The position numbers and the translations under genes are program-made. The notes beneath the pieces are model-generated. The model was given only the letters and a program-made list of their open reading frames with translations. It was not told where the DNA came from and did no database searches. Below are positions 30,448 to 44,183 of a stretch of DNA of 64,000 bases, in pieces; position 1 is the stretch's first letter, and each line of letters begins with the position of its first letter. The stretch covers positions 2,852,001 through 2,916,000 of the forward strand of contig NZ_CP066771.1 of NCBI RefSeq assembly GCF_016466415.2. Reading direction: 5' to 3'. The stretch comes from Ralstonia pickettii (GTDB taxonomy: Bacteria; Pseudomonadota; Gammaproteobacteria; Burkholderiales; Burkholderiaceae).

Positions 30448-31236
30448 TTATTCTCCAGTCTTGGCGTCGGCGCCACGACGGGCACCTGCACCAGCACCGC
30501 GGCGCTGACCGGCCGGGCGACCTTCGCCCTCACGGCGACGACCTTCCGGGCGACCCGGACGCTTGCGGCGCTCTTCTTGCGGCTCTTCCACGACGGGTGC
30601 GTCGTTGCGACCGAGGTGGTCACCCTTGTACACCCACACCTTGACACCGATGATGCCGTAGGTGGTTTCCGCTTCGGAGAAGCCGTAGTCGATATCGGCG
30701 CGCAGCGTGTGCAGGGGCACACGGCCTTCGCGGTACCACTCGGTACGGGCGATTTCGATGCCGTTCAGACGGCCCGAGCTCATGATCTTGATGCCTTGGG
30801 CACCCAGACGCATCGCGTTCTGCATCGCGCGCTTCATTGCGCGACGGAACATGATGCGGCGCTCGAGCTGCTGCGTGATCGAATCGGCGATCAGCTGTGC
30901 ATCGACTTCCGGCTTGCGGATTTCTTCGATGTTCACGTGCACGGGCACGCCCATGCGACGCTGCAGTTCAGCCTTCAGCAGTTCGATGTCCTCGCCCTTC
31001 TTGCCGATCACCACGCCCGGACGCGAGCTGTAAATGGTGATACGAGCATTCTTGGCCGGACGCTCGATGACCACGCGGCCCACCGACGCGTTCTTCAGCT
31101 TCTTCTTCAGAAACTCGCGAACCTCGATGTCTTCCTTGAGCATGCCGGCAAACTGGGTGTTGCTCGCGTACCAACGCGATGCCCAGTTACGGCTGACAGC
31201 CAGACGGAAGCCAGTCGGATGAATCTTCTGTCCCAT
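30448..31236 (-). CDS. rpsC: 30S ribosomal protein S3
   Basis: S3 (262 aa) binds the 30S head near mRNA entry. It begins [20 protein letters not shown]; the KH domain contains [20 protein letters not shown] and the C-terminal domain [11 protein letters not shown]. About 50 further residues follow, very rich in Arg, Gly, Glu and Pro, making the protein longer than the 233-residue E. coli form. Similar tails are usual in Burkholderiales. Confidence 0.97.
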   Translation of the reverse strand: MGQKIHPTGFRLAVSRNWASRWYASNTQFAGMLKEDIEVREFLKKKLKNASVGRVVIERPAKNARITIYSSRPGVVIGKKGEDIELLKAELQRRMGVPVHVNIEEIRKPEVDAQLIADSITQQLERRIMFRRAMKRAMQNAMRLGAQGIKIMSSGRLNGIEIARTEWYREGRVPLHTLRADIDYGFSEAETTYGIIGVKVWVYKGDHLGRNDAPVVEEPQEERRKRPGRPEGRRREGEGRPAGQRRGAGAGARRGADAKTGE

Positions 31237-31245
31237 CGTGACCCC

Positions 31246-31575
31246 TTAGTTGCCCAGCGTCACAGTGATGTGACAGGTTTGTTTCTCGATGCGGTTGCCA
31301 CGGCCCTTCGCACGCGCCGTGAAGCGCTTGAGCGACGTGGCCTTGTCGATGTAGATCGACTTGACCTTCAGCTCGTCGATATCGGCGCCTTCATTGTGCT
31401 CGGCGTTCGCGATGGCGGACTCAACCACCTTCTTCACGATGCCAGCCGCCTTCTTCGGGCTGAACGTCAGCACGTTGAGCGCGCGCTCGATCGACAGGCC
31501 GCGGATCTGGTCAGCGACCAGGCGCGTCTTCTGTGCGGAGATACGGGCGCCGCGATGAATCGCTTTAACTTCCAT
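31246..31575 (-). CDS. rplV: 50S ribosomal protein L22
   Basis: L22 (109 aa) lines the exit tunnel. [26 protein letters not shown] and the beta-hairpin [20 protein letters not shown] (key parts) are intact, with no change evident at the macrolide loop. It lies 9 nt from both rpsS and rpsC. Confidence 0.97.
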   Translation of the reverse strand: MEVKAIHRGARISAQKTRLVADQIRGLSIERALNVLTFSPKKAAGIVKKVVESAIANAEHNEGADIDELKVKSIYIDKATSLKRFTARAKGRGNRIEKQTCHITVTLGN

Positions 31576-31584
31576 GATTGCCCC

Positions 31585-31860
31585 TTATCGCTTCGCTTTC
31601 TTGTCGGCAGCGTGGCCCTTGAACGTACGCGTGAGCGCAAATTCGCCGAGCTTGTGGCCAACCATGTTTTCCGTGACATACACGGGCACGTGCTGACGGC
31701 CGTTGTGAACGGCAATCGTCAGGCCGATGAAGTCCGGCAGAATGGTCGAACGACGCGACCACGTCTTGATGGGCTTCTTGTCCTTCGTCTGCACTGCCGC
31801 CTCAACCTTCTTCAGCAGGTGGGCGTCAATGAAAGGACCCTTTTTTACGGAACGAGTCAT
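31585..31860 (-). CDS. rpsS: 30S ribosomal protein S19
   Basis: S19 (91 aa) is in the 30S head. [42 protein letters not shown] and [26 protein letters not shown] (key parts) are standard. It follows rplB by 21 nt. Confidence 0.97.
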   Translation of the reverse strand: MTRSVKKGPFIDAHLLKKVEAAVQTKDKKPIKTWSRRSTILPDFIGLTIAVHNGRQHVPVYVTENMVGHKLGEFALTRTFKGHAADKKAKR

Positions 31861-31881
31861 ATCTAAGCTCCTACCTACCGA

Positions 31882-32712
31882 TTAACGCTTGTGACGGCGC
31901 TGAACGATCATGCTGTCAGTGCGCTTGTTACGACGGGTGCGGTAGCCCTTGGTCGGCGTGCCCCACGGGGACACCGGATCACGGCCTGCTGCAGTCTTGC
32001 CTTCACCACCACCATGCGGGTGGTCGACCGGGTTCATCACCACACCGCGAACGGTCGGGCGAATTCCGCGCCAACGGGTTGCACCGGCCTTGCCGATCTG
32101 GCGCAGGCTGTGCTCTTCGTTGCCGACTTCACCAATGGTCGCGCGGCACTCGATGTGCACGCGGCGCACCTCACCCGAGCGCAGACGCACTTGAGCGTAA
32201 ATGCCTTCGCGAGCCAGCAGCACGGCGGACGTACCGGCCGAACGGGCAACTTGAGCGCCCTTGCCCGGCAGGATTTCCACGCAGTGGATCGTCGTACCGA
32301 CCGGGATGTTGCGGATCGGCAGGTTGTTACCGGCCTTGATCGGCGCTTCCGATCCGTTAGCGATGGCTTGGCCAACCACAGCGCCCTTCGGGGCGATGAT
32401 GTAGCGGCGCTCGCCGTCAGCGAACAGCACGAGTGCGATGTTGGCGCTACGGTTCGGATCGTATTCCAGGCGTTCGATCTTGGCCGGGATACCGTCCTTG
32501 TCGTTACGCTTGAAATCGACGATGCGATAGTGATGCTTGTGACCACCGCCCTTATGACGGGTGGTGATGTGGCCGTTGTTGTTACGACCCGACTTCTGGA
32601 TTTGCTTTTCCAGCAGCGGAGCGTGCGGCGCGCCCTTGTGAAGGTCGGGGTTAACGACCTTCACCATCGAGCGGCGGCCCGGCGATGTCGGCTTGGTTTT
32701 GACGAGTGCCAT
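31882..32712 (-). CDS. rplB: 50S ribosomal protein L2
   Basis: L2 (276 aa) is a core 50S protein needed for subunit joining and peptidyl transfer. It has [19 protein letters not shown], the SH3-like middle and the signature [14 protein letters not shown] with the conserved histidine. It starts 2 nt after rplW. Confidence 0.98.
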   Translation of the reverse strand: MALVKTKPTSPGRRSMVKVVNPDLHKGAPHAPLLEKQIQKSGRNNNGHITTRHKGGGHKHHYRIVDFKRNDKDGIPAKIERLEYDPNRSANIALVLFADGERRYIIAPKGAVVGQAIANGSEAPIKAGNNLPIRNIPVGTTIHCVEILPGKGAQVARSAGTSAVLLAREGIYAQVRLRSGEVRRVHIECRATIGEVGNEEHSLRQIGKAGATRWRGIRPTVRGVVMNPVDHPHGGGEGKTAAGRDPVSPWGTPTKGYRTRRNKRTDSMIVQRRHKR

Positions 32713-32714
32713 GA

Positions 32715-33029
32715 TTACTTGGCCTCCGCTTCAAAATTGATTTCCTGGCCCGGCTTCAGCGACACATAGGCCTTCTTCACGTGGTCACGACGACCCATGA
32801 AGCGGCCGAAGCGCTTTTGCTTGCCCTTCTGGTTCAGGATCTGGACGGACTCGACTTCGACCTTGAACAGCAGCTCGACAGCAGCCTTCACTTCGCCCTT
32901 GTTGGCGTCGCGAGCCACTTCGAACACTACCTGTTCGTTCTTCTCGGCCACCAGGGTTGCCTTTTCAGACACCACAGGTGCCAGCAGCACCTGCATGAGG
33001 CGATGGTCGTTCTTGGCAACTTGCGTCAT
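32715..33029 (-). CDS. rplW: 50S ribosomal protein L23
   Basis: L23 (104 aa) is the tunnel-exit docking site for trigger factor and [23 protein letters not shown] and [23 protein letters not shown] (key parts) are clear. Its start overlaps the rplD stop by 4 nt. Confidence 0.97.
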   Translation of the reverse strand: MTQVAKNDHRLMQVLLAPVVSEKATLVAEKNEQVVFEVARDANKGEVKAAVELLFKVEVESVQILNQKGKQKRFGRFMGRRDHVKKAYVSLKPGQEINFEAEAK

Positions 33030-33646
33030 TTCAGCAACTCCTCGATCTGCGCGACGGCTGCCTTGGTCACGAGCACCTTCTTGTAGTGCACGAGCGACAG
33101 CGGGTCGGCGTGACGCGGCTCAACCACGAGCACGTGCGCCAGGTTGCGCGATGCCAGGAAGAGGTTTTCGTCCAGGTTATCGGTAATCACGAGCACCGAA
33201 TCCAGGCCCATGGCGCGGAACTTGTCGGCCAGCAGCTTGGTTTTGGGCGCGTCGACGGACAGGCTGTCAACGACGTTGATGCGACCTTCACGGGCGAGCT
33301 GCGAATAAATCGAGCGCATGCCGGCGCGGTACATCTTCTTGTTGACCTTCTGCGAGAAGTTTTCTTCCGGGCTGTTCGGGAAGATACGACCACCCCCGCG
33401 CCACAGCGGGGAGGAGCTCATACCTGCACGGGCGCGGCCCGTACCCTTTTGACGCCACGGCTTCTTGGTCGTGTGCTTGACCTCTTCACGGTCCTTCTGC
33501 TTACGGTTACCGCTGCGAGCGTTGGCCTGGTAAGCGACGACGACTTGGTGAACGAGGGCTTCGTTGTAGTCACGGCCGAACACTTCCGGCGAGGCAGCAA
33601 CGCCGGCGCCGAGTTGACCGTTGTCCTGGAGCAGCTTCAGTTCCAT
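33026..33646 (-). CDS. rplD: 50S ribosomal protein L4
   Basis: L4 (206 aa) has a globular body and a loop reaching the exit tunnel; in E. coli it also represses the S10 operon. [25 protein letters not shown] (core KGTGRARAG) marks the loop. The C-terminal helix [18 protein letters not shown] is usual. It overlaps rplW by 4 nt and follows rplC by 11 nt. Confidence 0.97.
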   Translation of the reverse strand: MELKLLQDNGQLGAGVAASPEVFGRDYNEALVHQVVVAYQANARSGNRKQKDREEVKHTTKKPWRQKGTGRARAGMSSSPLWRGGGRIFPNSPEENFSQKVNKKMYRAGMRSIYSQLAREGRINVVDSLSVDAPKTKLLADKFRAMGLDSVLVITDNLDENLFLASRNLAHVLVVEPRHADPLSLVHYKKVLVTKAAVAQIEELLK

Positions 33647-33657
33647 GCGTTTGCTCC

Positions 33658-34311
33658 TTATGCCTTCTTGGCGCGGGCCTTCACGGCCGGCGTGACGATG
33701 ACTTGACCGCCCTTGGCGCCCGGAATCGCACCCTTGACCAGCAGCAGCTTGCGCTCTGCGTCGATCTTGGCGATTTCCAGATTCTGGACGGTACGGGTGA
33801 CGTCACCCATGTGACCGGTCATGCGCTTACCCGGGAACACGCGACCCGGATCCTGCGCCATACCGATCGAGCCCGGCACGTTGTGCGAGCGCGAGTTACC
33901 GTGCGAGGCGCGGCCCGACGAGAAGTTGTAGCGCTTGATGGTACCGGCGTAGCCCTTACCAATCGTCACACCCTGGACGTCGATCTTCTGACCGACTTCG
34001 AACAGGTCGACGCTGATGTTCGCGCCAGGCTGGAATTCAGCGGCACGAGCGGCATCCACTCGGAATTCTTTGATGACTTCGCCCGCTTCCACGCCGGCTT
34101 TGGCGAGATGACCCGCCAGCGGCTTGGTGACGCGGCTGGCGCGTCGGGTGCCGAAGGTGACTTGAACCGCGGTATAACCGTCGGTCTCGTCCGTCTTGAT
34201 TTGCGTCACGCGGTTGTCGCCGACCTCGAGCACGGTGACGGGAATCGAATCGCCGTCGTCCGTGAAAATACGGGTCATGCCAACCTTGCGACCTACAAGG
34301 CCAAGGCTCAT
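33658..34311 (-). CDS. rplC: 50S ribosomal protein L3
   Basis: L3 (217 aa) is an early 50S assembly protein. [20 protein letters not shown] and the long loop with [22 protein letters not shown] (PrmB methylation Gln in GMAQD) are visible. ATG at 34311 is the family start; one four codons earlier is in frame. Its own promoter lies about 130 bases upstream. Confidence 0.97.
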   Translation of the reverse strand: MSLGLVGRKVGMTRIFTDDGDSIPVTVLEVGDNRVTQIKTDETDGYTAVQVTFGTRRASRVTKPLAGHLAKAGVEAGEVIKEFRVDAARAAEFQPGANISVDLFEVGQKIDVQGVTIGKGYAGTIKRYNFSSGRASHGNSRSHNVPGSIGMAQDPGRVFPGKRMTGHMGDVTRTVQNLEIAKIDAERKLLLVKGAIPGAKGGQVIVTPAVKARAKKA

Positions 34312-34442
34312 GGTTTGCTCCATTCCCAGCTGCGATTGGCCGGGGCTGATTGATACTACGAATCTTGAACTGGACTGCGCCTAAAGAGACGGCGCGAGGC
34401 CAAATGGCCAGCCCACTCCCCTGACTAAAGGGGTAGCCCTAC

Positions 34443-34471
34443 AATATATCCCGGTTACGAACAATATGCAA
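34443..34471 (-). promoter_or_regulatory. Sigma-70 promoter before rplC
   Basis: On the minus strand TTGCAT (34471-34466), a 17-base spacer, and TATATT (34448-34443). It stands downstream of the rpsJ terminator and gives an approximately 125-base leader before rplC. The leader has room for L4-type control, but I could not identify an L4 binding structure. Confidence 0.7.
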
Positions 34472-34531
34472 GGCCGATTGCCGGATAGCGCCCGGACGTC
34501 GTGTGCAATGCAACATCCGCCACCTCAAAAG

Positions 34532-34558
34532 CAAAACGGCGAGCACTTGGCTCGCCGT
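34532..34558 (-). terminator. Terminator or attenuator after rpsJ
   Basis: Perfect 9-bp stem ACGGCGAGC / GCTCGCCGT (34536-34544 with 34550-34558) and, on the minus strand, TTTTGCTTTT. It lies 38 bases after the rpsJ stop, so the str-rpsJ transcript largely ends here. Confidence 0.8.
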
Positions 34559-34596
34559 CTGCCCGTTACCGGAAGGATCCGGCAGCGTTGTCTTGC

Positions 34597-34908
34597 TTAT
34601 TGCAGCTTGATCTCGACGTCCACACCGGCCGGCAGGTCCAGCTTCATCAGCGCGTCGACAGTCTTATCCGTCGGGTCGACGATGTCCATCAGGCGCTGGT
34701 GCGTGCGGATTTCGAACTGGTCGCGACTGGTCTTGTTGACGTGCGGCGAACGCAGAACGTCGAAACGCTGGATGCGAGTCGGCAGGGGCACCGGGCCCTT
34801 GACGATCGCGCCGGTGCGCTTGGCGGTCTCGACGATTTCAGCGGCCGACTGGTCGATCAGGCGATAGTCGAAAGCCTTCAGGCGGATACGGATCTTCTGG
34901 TTCTGCAT
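34597..34908 (-). CDS. rpsJ: 30S ribosomal protein S10
   Basis: S10 (103 aa) binds the 30S head and, with NusB, takes part in antitermination. [22 protein letters not shown] and [35 protein letters not shown] (key parts) are standard. It is 107 nt after tuf and is cut off from rplC by a terminator, so it belongs to the str transcript here. Confidence 0.97.
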   Translation of the reverse strand: MQNQKIRIRLKAFDYRLIDQSAAEIVETAKRTGAIVKGPVPLPTRIQRFDVLRSPHVNKTSRDQFEIRTHQRLMDIVDPTDKTVDALMKLDLPAGVDVEIKLQ

Positions 34909-35015
34909 GATGTTTCCTTAAAGAGCATGGCGGCCGGGCCGCCGGTAGATTGAAAGAGCGATGCAACAGGCGATGCGCCGCACCCCTTGCGAGGAACAGC
35001 GCATCAATCCGCCTT

Positions 35016-36224
<1,209 letters not shown>

Positions 36225-36307
36225 GTCAGCTCCTCAATTCGGAATCGGCTAATTACTAGATTTGGGATGCAGGCGGCACGCACGCGCGCGCCGCCAAAAC
36301 ACGTTGA

Positions 36308-38434
<2,127 letters not shown>

Positions 38435-38549
38435 GGTTAATCCTCAGATTCGTCAACGGGGCGCTGGCCTACGGCCAAGCGCCCCTAATACAAATGGGCG
38501 AGATGTGCGCACACAGCCCGCCCAGCAACCAACAACGTTGTCGCGTCGC

Positions 38550-39020
38550 TTAGAAGCGGAAGTGCGAGAACGCCTTGTTGGCTTCAGCCATGCGGTGCAC
38601 TTCGTCGCGCTTCTTCATGGCGCCGCCGCGGCCTTCCGAGGCTTCGAGCAGCTCACCAGCCAGACGCAGGGCCATCGACTTCTCGCTGCGCTTCTTCGCA
38701 GCTTCCCGCAGCCAACGCATCGCCAATGCCAGACGACGCGACGGCCGGACTTCGACCGGCACCTGATAGTTGGCGCCACCAACACGACGGCTCTTCACTT
38801 CGACCACCGGCTTGATGTTGCCGATAGCCAGCGTGAACACCTCGATCGGCGCCTTGCCTGCTTTCTTTTCGATCTGGTCGAACGCACCGTAGACGATACG
38901 TTCAGCCACCGACTTCTTGCCGTCCAGCATCAGGACGTTCATGAACTTGGCGACTTCCACATTGCCGAACTTCGGGTCCGGCAGAATTTCCCGCTTGGGG
39001 ACTTCACGACGACGTGGCAT
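38550..39020 (-). CDS. rpsG: 30S ribosomal protein S7
   Basis: S7 (156 aa) starts assembly of the 30S head; in E. coli it represses the str operon. [40 protein letters not shown] and [19 protein letters not shown] are clear. A 186-nt spacer separates it from rpsL, large enough for an S7-binding structure, which I could not define. Confidence 0.97.
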   Translation of the reverse strand: MPRRREVPKREILPDPKFGNVEVAKFMNVLMLDGKKSVAERIVYGAFDQIEKKAGKAPIEVFTLAIGNIKPVVEVKSRRVGGANYQVPVEVRPSRRLALAMRWLREAAKKRSEKSMALRLAGELLEASEGRGGAMKKRDEVHRMAEANKAFSHFRF

Positions 39021-39206
39021 CTTCTTTCCTTCTCTGTTCAGTTGAGAACCGCTTCGGTTCTCCGGCCACCAACTAGCTTGTCTTCCAACAATCTGAGCCG
39101 GGTGACCACTTACTCGACGGTGCCAGTGCGGTCAAAAAACGCACCGTTGTACCGCCTGCTCATGACAAGACCGTGACCGCAAAAGCGGCGCGATCTCACT
39201 GACGAC

Positions 39207-39584
39207 TTAGGCCGCCTTCGGACGCTTCGCGCCGTACTTCGAACGCGCTTGCTTACGGTCCTTGACGCCTTGCAGGTCAAGGGAGCCGCGCACGATGTGG
39301 TAACGCACACCCGGCAAGTCCTTCACACGGCCGCCGCGGATCAGCACGACGCTGTGTTCTTGCAGGTTGTGGCCTTCACCGCCGATGTACGAAATGACTT
39401 CGAAACCGTTGGTCAGGCGCACCTTGGCGACCTTACGCAGTGCCGAGTTCGGCTTCTTCGGCGTCGTGGTGTACACGCGGGTGCACACGCCGCGACGCTG
39501 CGGGCAGTTCTCAAGTGCCGGGCTCTTGCTCTTCAGCTTTTCCGAGACGCGGGGCTTGCGAACCAGTTGATTGATGGTTGGCAT
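39207..39584 (-). CDS. rpsL: 30S ribosomal protein S12
   Basis: S12 (125 aa) is the decoding-centre protein. [20 protein letters not shown], then [18 protein letters not shown] with the wild-type lysines of streptomycin-sensitive strains, then [27 protein letters not shown] (key parts). It opens the str transcript with a leader of about 230 bases. Confidence 0.97.
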   Translation of the reverse strand: MPTINQLVRKPRVSEKLKSKSPALENCPQRRGVCTRVYTTTPKKPNSALRKVAKVRLTNGFEVISYIGGEGHNLQEHSVVLIRGGRVKDLPGVRYHIVRGSLDLQGVKDRKQARSKYGAKRPKAA

Positions 39585-39881
39585 TGTTCAATCCAGCTTG
39601 GTTTTTGAAAAATCGCCGGCTCACATATCGTGAACGCCTCATTTGTGAGGCGGACGGCGCAATCGGGTTTTATGGAAGTGGCGAGCAGAACGCTCTGAAG
39701 GGAGGACCTGCGGGAACAGATCAAGACCAAAGAGCGCGAGCCCGTCTGATTTCAGATGCCTTGCACAGCATTTGCCGGGCATGGACGCGCGAAACCAGAA
39801 GCCAAAAACTCGAATCTGGCACTATAGCGGGCTGTCTTGCAAGCGTCAAGCACGCCGCCAGTCTAGCGACGGGCGAGTTGG
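39585..39881. other. str operon promoter and leader region
   Basis: 297 bases between the MFS stop and rpsL with no gene. It holds a near-consensus promoter and, in the leader, a hairpin CGCCTCA/TGAGGCG (39635-39652). No terminator was seen between the MFS gene and this promoter. Confidence 0.6.
39821..39849 (-). promoter_or_regulatory. Strong sigma-70 promoter of the str operon (rpsL)
   Basis: TTGACG (39849-39844), 17-base spacer, TATAGT (39826-39821) on the minus strand: five of six at each box and ideal spacing. Transcription would start near 39814 and read rpsL-rpsG-fusA-tuf-rpsJ. Confidence 0.85.
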
Positions 39882-41141
39882 TCAGCAGCGGCGCGGTGTG
39901 GCGCCGATGGCACGCGCCGCACCGGCTGGCCATACGAAAACGAGTGCAGCGGCCGCCACAAACCCGAGCGCGAGAACCGATACGCCGATCCAGCCGGCGC
40001 GCACCCAAGCCACACCGGCCAAGCCGCCGCCTGCAGCCGCACCAAAGAAGAACGCCCCGGTGTACAGACCATTCACACGCCCGCGAATCTCCGGCGACAG
40101 CGTGTTGACCATGTAGCGGCCGAGCGCCTGGTCGCCGATGGCACCAAAGTCGAGCAGCAGCGCGGCGGCCACCAGCATGGTCAACATGACGGGGACGCTC
40201 AGGCCCGGCAGCAGCGCCGAAGCCAGCGCCACGAGCAGACCCGTTGCCGCGCAGCCGTGCGCGAGCAGCGTACCCACGCGCACGAGACCGCGATCCGCCA
40301 GCCGCCCGGCAATCGGCGCGGCCACGACACCGGCCGCACCGCACAGCGCGAAGATCCCGATGCCATTTTGCGAAAGATGGAACGGCGCTGCCGCCAACCG
40401 CAGGGCCACAGCCGTCCAGAACAGCGTGAACGCCGCCATCAGCAAGGCCTGCGTAGCGGCACGGCGACGCAACACCGGCTCTCTGCGCAGCAGGTTGCCA
40501 TACGAGCCCAGCAGCGCGCCGTATGACAACGTGCGCGGCGGCACGAAGGTCGGCATCACGCGCGGCAGCAGGACGGCCAGCACGGTAATCGCCACCGCAG
40601 AAGCACCGTAAAACGCCCGCCACCCCCACTGCGCTGCGATGAAGCTGGCGGCCGGGCGGGAGAGCAGGATGCCCAGGTTCAGGCCGATCATGATGTCACC
40701 GAGCACGCGCCCGCGCCGGTGGTCGGCGGCCAGGCGCCCCGCCAGCGCAATCAGCATCTGAATGACAGTCGACGTCAGGCCGATGGCGAAGGCGGCGAGC
40801 ATCAGCACCTGGCCGCTGTGCGCGACGGTGGTCAGCGCCAGCGAAGCCACCGCGCCCCACAGCGTGCGCGAGGCCAGCGCGCGGTTGTCCTGCAGGTCGG
40901 TCAACGGCATCAGCAGCAACAGACCGATGCCATAGCCGATGAGCGTGGCGGTGACGAGCAAGCCAGCGGCGGCGGTGGTCCAGCCAATGCTCGCGGCGAT
41001 CTCGGCAATGAGCGGCTGGATGCCGAACAGGTTGATGACGATAAGCCCGACGGCGACGGCAAACAGCGGCGTGGCGCCCAGGGGGAGCCGGTCGGCGGCG
41101 GGCGGGTTGGGATCGGCGATGGCAGGAGCTTCGGTAGTCAT
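39882..41141 (-). CDS. MFS transporter
   Basis: A 419-residue major facilitator with about twelve membrane helices. The cytoplasmic loop 2-3 region reads PLTDLQDNRALASRTLWG and loop 8-9 GRLADRGLVRVGTLLAHG, the usual MFS pattern. It resembles sugar/drug efflux permeases of the YnfM/AraJ kind, but the substrate cannot be told. It is divergent from a LysR regulator 87 bases away, which probably controls it. The last residues are basic with a terminal Cys. Confidence 0.88.
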   Translation of the reverse strand: MTTEAPAIADPNPPAADRLPLGATPLFAVAVGLIVINLFGIQPLIAEIAASIGWTTAAAGLLVTATLIGYGIGLLLLMPLTDLQDNRALASRTLWGAVASLALTTVAHSGQVLMLAAFAIGLTSTVIQMLIALAGRLAADHRRGRVLGDIMIGLNLGILLSRPAASFIAAQWGWRAFYGASAVAITVLAVLLPRVMPTFVPPRTLSYGALLGSYGNLLRREPVLRRRAATQALLMAAFTLFWTAVALRLAAAPFHLSQNGIGIFALCGAAGVVAAPIAGRLADRGLVRVGTLLAHGCAATGLLVALASALLPGLSVPVMLTMLVAAALLLDFGAIGDQALGRYMVNTLSPEIRGRVNGLYTGAFFFGAAAGGGLAGVAWVRAGWIGVSVLALGFVAAAALVFVWPAGAARAIGATPRRC

Positions 41142-41228
41142 GATGAACAGGACGAAGGTTCGGAGGACCCATCGTAGCCAGCCGATTCGCGCGGATTAAG
41201 GTAGGCTCTGGCGCCATATTGTTTCCAT

Positions 41229-42161
41229 ATGCGCGCAAATATGGACCGGCTCTCTGATGTGGCGATCTTCGTGCAGGTAGTGGAGCGCGGCAGCTTGTCG
41301 GCGGCGGCCGAGGCGATGGGCATGTCGCGCGGGGTGATCAGCAAGGCGCTGGCGCGGCTGGAGGCGCGGTTGCAGACGCGTCTGCTGCAACGGACAACGC
41401 GGCGCCTGTCGCTCACCGAAGCGGGCGCAGCGTTTTTCGAGAAAAGCCGCGAAGGCCTGGCGCTCGTCGATGCAGCGGAGCAGGCCGTGAGCGCCTTGCG
41501 CGACGAGGCGCGCGGCACGCTGCGGGTGTCGGCGCCGGCCTCGTTTGCGGTGACATTGCTGGCGCCGCTCTTGGGCGCATTCCAGGCGCGCTACCCCGCC
41601 GTGCAGATCGACCTGGACATGAACGACCGCTACGCGGATCTGGTCGCGGGGCGCATTGACGTGGCGATCCGCATTGGTATGTTGGGGGACTCGTCGCTGG
41701 TCGCGCGACGGCTGGCGAATTGCGCACACGCCATCTACGGGGCACCATCGTATTTTCGCGAGCGGGGCATTCCGCAGTCGCCCGAGGATTTGCGCAATCA
41801 CAACTGCCTCGTCTACGCCAACTACGACGGGCCACACGACTGGGTGCTGACGGACGCCGCCGGCCATCGTCATATCGCTCACGTCGCGGGCTCGATGCTC
41901 GCCAATAACAGCCTGGTGCTGCGCGAGGCCGCACGGTCAGGGCTGGGCGTGTCGCTGGGGCCAGCGTATCTGGTGCGTGACGATGTTGCGGCTGGGCGCT
42001 TGCAGGCGGTGCTGACCGACTACACGGCGCGGGAGGTGCCGCTGCACGCGGTGTTCACGCAGCGTGTGCACCTGCTACCGAAGGTGCGGGCGTTTGTCGA
42101 TTTCCTGGGCGACCACCTGAGCAGCACCGGCGCGATGGGGCCACTGCCGCTGTCCGCCTAG
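41229..42161 (+). CDS. LysR-family transcriptional regulator
   Basis: A 310-residue LTTR. The N-terminal helix-turn-helix reads [26 protein letters not shown], followed by [11 protein letters not shown]; the effector domain begins [13 protein letters not shown]. Most relatives start at [10 protein letters not shown], that is ATG 41241; the ATG at 41229 adds four residues. Neither has a clear Shine-Dalgarno. The spacer to the divergent MFS gene has CCATAT at 41214 and 41225 and ATATGG at 41239, possible operator parts. Its stop shares the sequence CTAG with the recQ stop. Confidence 0.92.
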   Translation: MRANMDRLSDVAIFVQVVERGSLSAAAEAMGMSRGVISKALARLEARLQTRLLQRTTRRLSLTEAGAAFFEKSREGLALVDAAEQAVSALRDEARGTLRVSAPASFAVTLLAPLLGAFQARYPAVQIDLDMNDRYADLVAGRIDVAIRIGMLGDSSLVARRLANCAHAIYGAPSYFRERGIPQSPEDLRNHNCLVYANYDGPHDWVLTDAAGHRHIAHVAGSMLANNSLVLREAARSGLGVSLGPAYLVRDDVAAGRLQAVLTDYTAREVPLHAVFTQRVHLLPKVRAFVDFLGDHLSSTGAMGPLPLSA

Positions 42162-44071
42162 GCTTGCTCGCGGCACTTCTCCAGTACGTCGAGCAGCGCC
42201 TGGCCGTAGCGGTCCAACTTGGCCATGCCGATACCCGGCAGCTCGCCGAGCGCCTCGCGCGAATCCGGATCGGTCTCGGCAATGCGCGCAAGCGTGGCGT
42301 CGTGGAAGATCACATACGCCGGCACGCTGTGCTCGCGCGCGGCCTGCGTCCGCCAGGCCCGCAACGCCTGCCAGCGCATTTGCGCCTCGGTGGAAAGCTC
42401 GGCGGCCGGATCGGCGCGACGCTCCTTCTTCGTCGACGATGACGACGCCCCGCGCACCTTCTCGGCCTGACGGCGCAGGATCACCGATTGCGCGCCCTTG
42501 AGCACGGGGCGCGCGGCATCGGTCAGGATCAGCGCACCGTGGCCGCCGTGGTCCACAGCAAACAAGCCCTGCGCAACCAACTGACGGAATACGCTGCGCC
42601 ACGCGGCTTCGGACAGCTCGCTGCCGATGCCGAAGGTAGAGAGCGTTTCGTGGTGCCACTGTTTGACGCGCTCAGTTGCGTTGCCGCGCAGGATATCGAT
42701 GAGCTGGCCGGCGCCAAAGGTCACGCGGCTCGCCTGCTGCACGCGGTATGCACACGACAGCGCCATCTGCGCCTCGCGCGTGGCATCCCAGGTTTGCGGC
42801 GGCGTGAGGCACGTATCGCAGTTGCCGCAGGGCTGGCTGCTTTCCCCGAAGTACGCAAGCAGCGCCACGCGGCGGCAGGTTGCGGCTTCGCACAGGCCGA
42901 GCAGCGCTTCGAGCTTGGCGGTTGATACGCGCTTGTGCACGTCGTCCGCATCGGATTCGTCGATCATGCGGCGCTGCTGCACCACGTCGGCCAGGCCGTA
43001 GGCCATCCACGCGTTGGCGGGCAGGCCGTCGCGGCCCGCGCGGCCGGTCTCCTGGTAGTAACCCTCCAGGCTCTTGGGCAAATCGAGGTGCGCAACGAAG
43101 CGGACGTCCGGCTTGTCGATGCCCATGCCGAAAGCGATGGTCGCCACCATCACGACGCCCTCCTCCTTGCGGAAGATCGCCTGATGGCGGGCGCGCACGT
43201 CGGAATCCATCCCGGCGTGATACGGCAGCGCGCGGATGCCCTGCTCGGCCAGCCACTGCGCGGTCTCTTCCACCTTCTTGCGCGACAGGCAATAGACGAT
43301 GCCGGCGTCGCAGGTGTCGCCGTCCATGTGCTCGGCCCGGATGAAGCGCAGCAGCTGCTGCCGCGCGCTGTCCTTCTCGACGATGGTGTAGCGGATGTTC
43401 GGGCGGTCGAAGCTCGAGAGGAAGACACGCGCGTCCGTCAGCGCCAGCCGCTCGACGATCTCGTCGCGCGTGACGGCGTCGGCCGTGGCGGTCAGCGCAA
43501 TGCGAGGCACGTGCGGGAAACGCTCGTGCAGCACGGAAAGCTGGATGTACTCCGGCCGGAAATCGTGCCCCCACTGCGACACGCAGTGCGCTTCGTCGAT
43601 GGCGAACAGGCCGATGCGCGATCGCTCAAGCAAATCGAGGAAGCGCGGCGTCATCAACCGCTCGGGCGCCACGTAGACGAGGTCCAGCCGCCCGGCCGCC
43701 AGATCGCGCTCGACCTGCGCGGCCTCGGCGCCCGTCAGCGCGGAGTTGAGGTACGCGGCGCGCACGCCGGCTTCTTCCAGCGCGGCCACCTGGTCCTGCA
43801 TCAACGCGATCAGCGGCGAAACCACAATGCCGGCGCCCTGCCCACGCCGGTGCCGCACGAGTGCAGGTATCTGATAGCAAAGCGATTTGCCGCCGCCGGT
43901 GGGCATCAGCACTAGGCAATCGCCGCCGTCGGCGACGTGCGCGACGATCTCCGCCTGCGGGCCGCGGAAGGCGCTGTAGCCGAACACATCGTGCAGCACC
44001 GCATGCGTGGCGGCGGCGGTGTCTTCGGGCAGCGCCTGCAGCGCGTGGTCTATGGCGGGGGAGTCGTACAT
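42158..44071 (-). CDS. recQ: ATP-dependent DNA helicase RecQ
   Basis: RecQ unwinds DNA 3' to 5' in repair and recombination. The 637-residue protein shows Walker [17 protein letters not shown] box [13 protein letters not shown], motif IV-VI including [15 protein letters not shown], and the zinc site [20 protein letters not shown] winged-helix domain follows, then a Ser/Lys-rich linker and an HRDC domain ([16 protein letters not shown]). All catalytic motifs are intact. ATG at 44071 is used because the longer frame runs over the methyltransferase gene. Confidence 0.96.
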   Translation of the reverse strand: MYDSPAIDHALQALPEDTAAATHAVLHDVFGYSAFRGPQAEIVAHVADGGDCLVLMPTGGGKSLCYQIPALVRHRRGQGAGIVVSPLIALMQDQVAALEEAGVRAAYLNSALTGAEAAQVERDLAAGRLDLVYVAPERLMTPRFLDLLERSRIGLFAIDEAHCVSQWGHDFRPEYIQLSVLHERFPHVPRIALTATADAVTRDEIVERLALTDARVFLSSFDRPNIRYTIVEKDSARQQLLRFIRAEHMDGDTCDAGIVYCLSRKKVEETAQWLAEQGIRALPYHAGMDSDVRARHQAIFRKEEGVVMVATIAFGMGIDKPDVRFVAHLDLPKSLEGYYQETGRAGRDGLPANAWMAYGLADVVQQRRMIDESDADDVHKRVSTAKLEALLGLCEAATCRRVALLAYFGESSQPCGNCDTCLTPPQTWDATREAQMALSCAYRVQQASRVTFGAGQLIDILRGNATERVKQWHHETLSTFGIGSELSEAAWRSVFRQLVAQGLFAVDHGGHGALILTDAARPVLKGAQSVILRRQAEKVRGASSSSTKKERRADPAAELSTEAQMRWQALRAWRTQAAREHSVPAYVIFHDATLARIAETDPDSREALGELPGIGMAKLDRYGQALLDVLEKCREQA

Positions 44072-44183
44072 CGGGACGGCGGGTGCGCGCGGTGTCACGC
44101 GCGGGCTGGGCGAAACCGCTATTGTGACAAACCCCGCCGAGGGGTGGTCAATCAGGACAGTCGGATTGTGGGCAACGCAGCGA

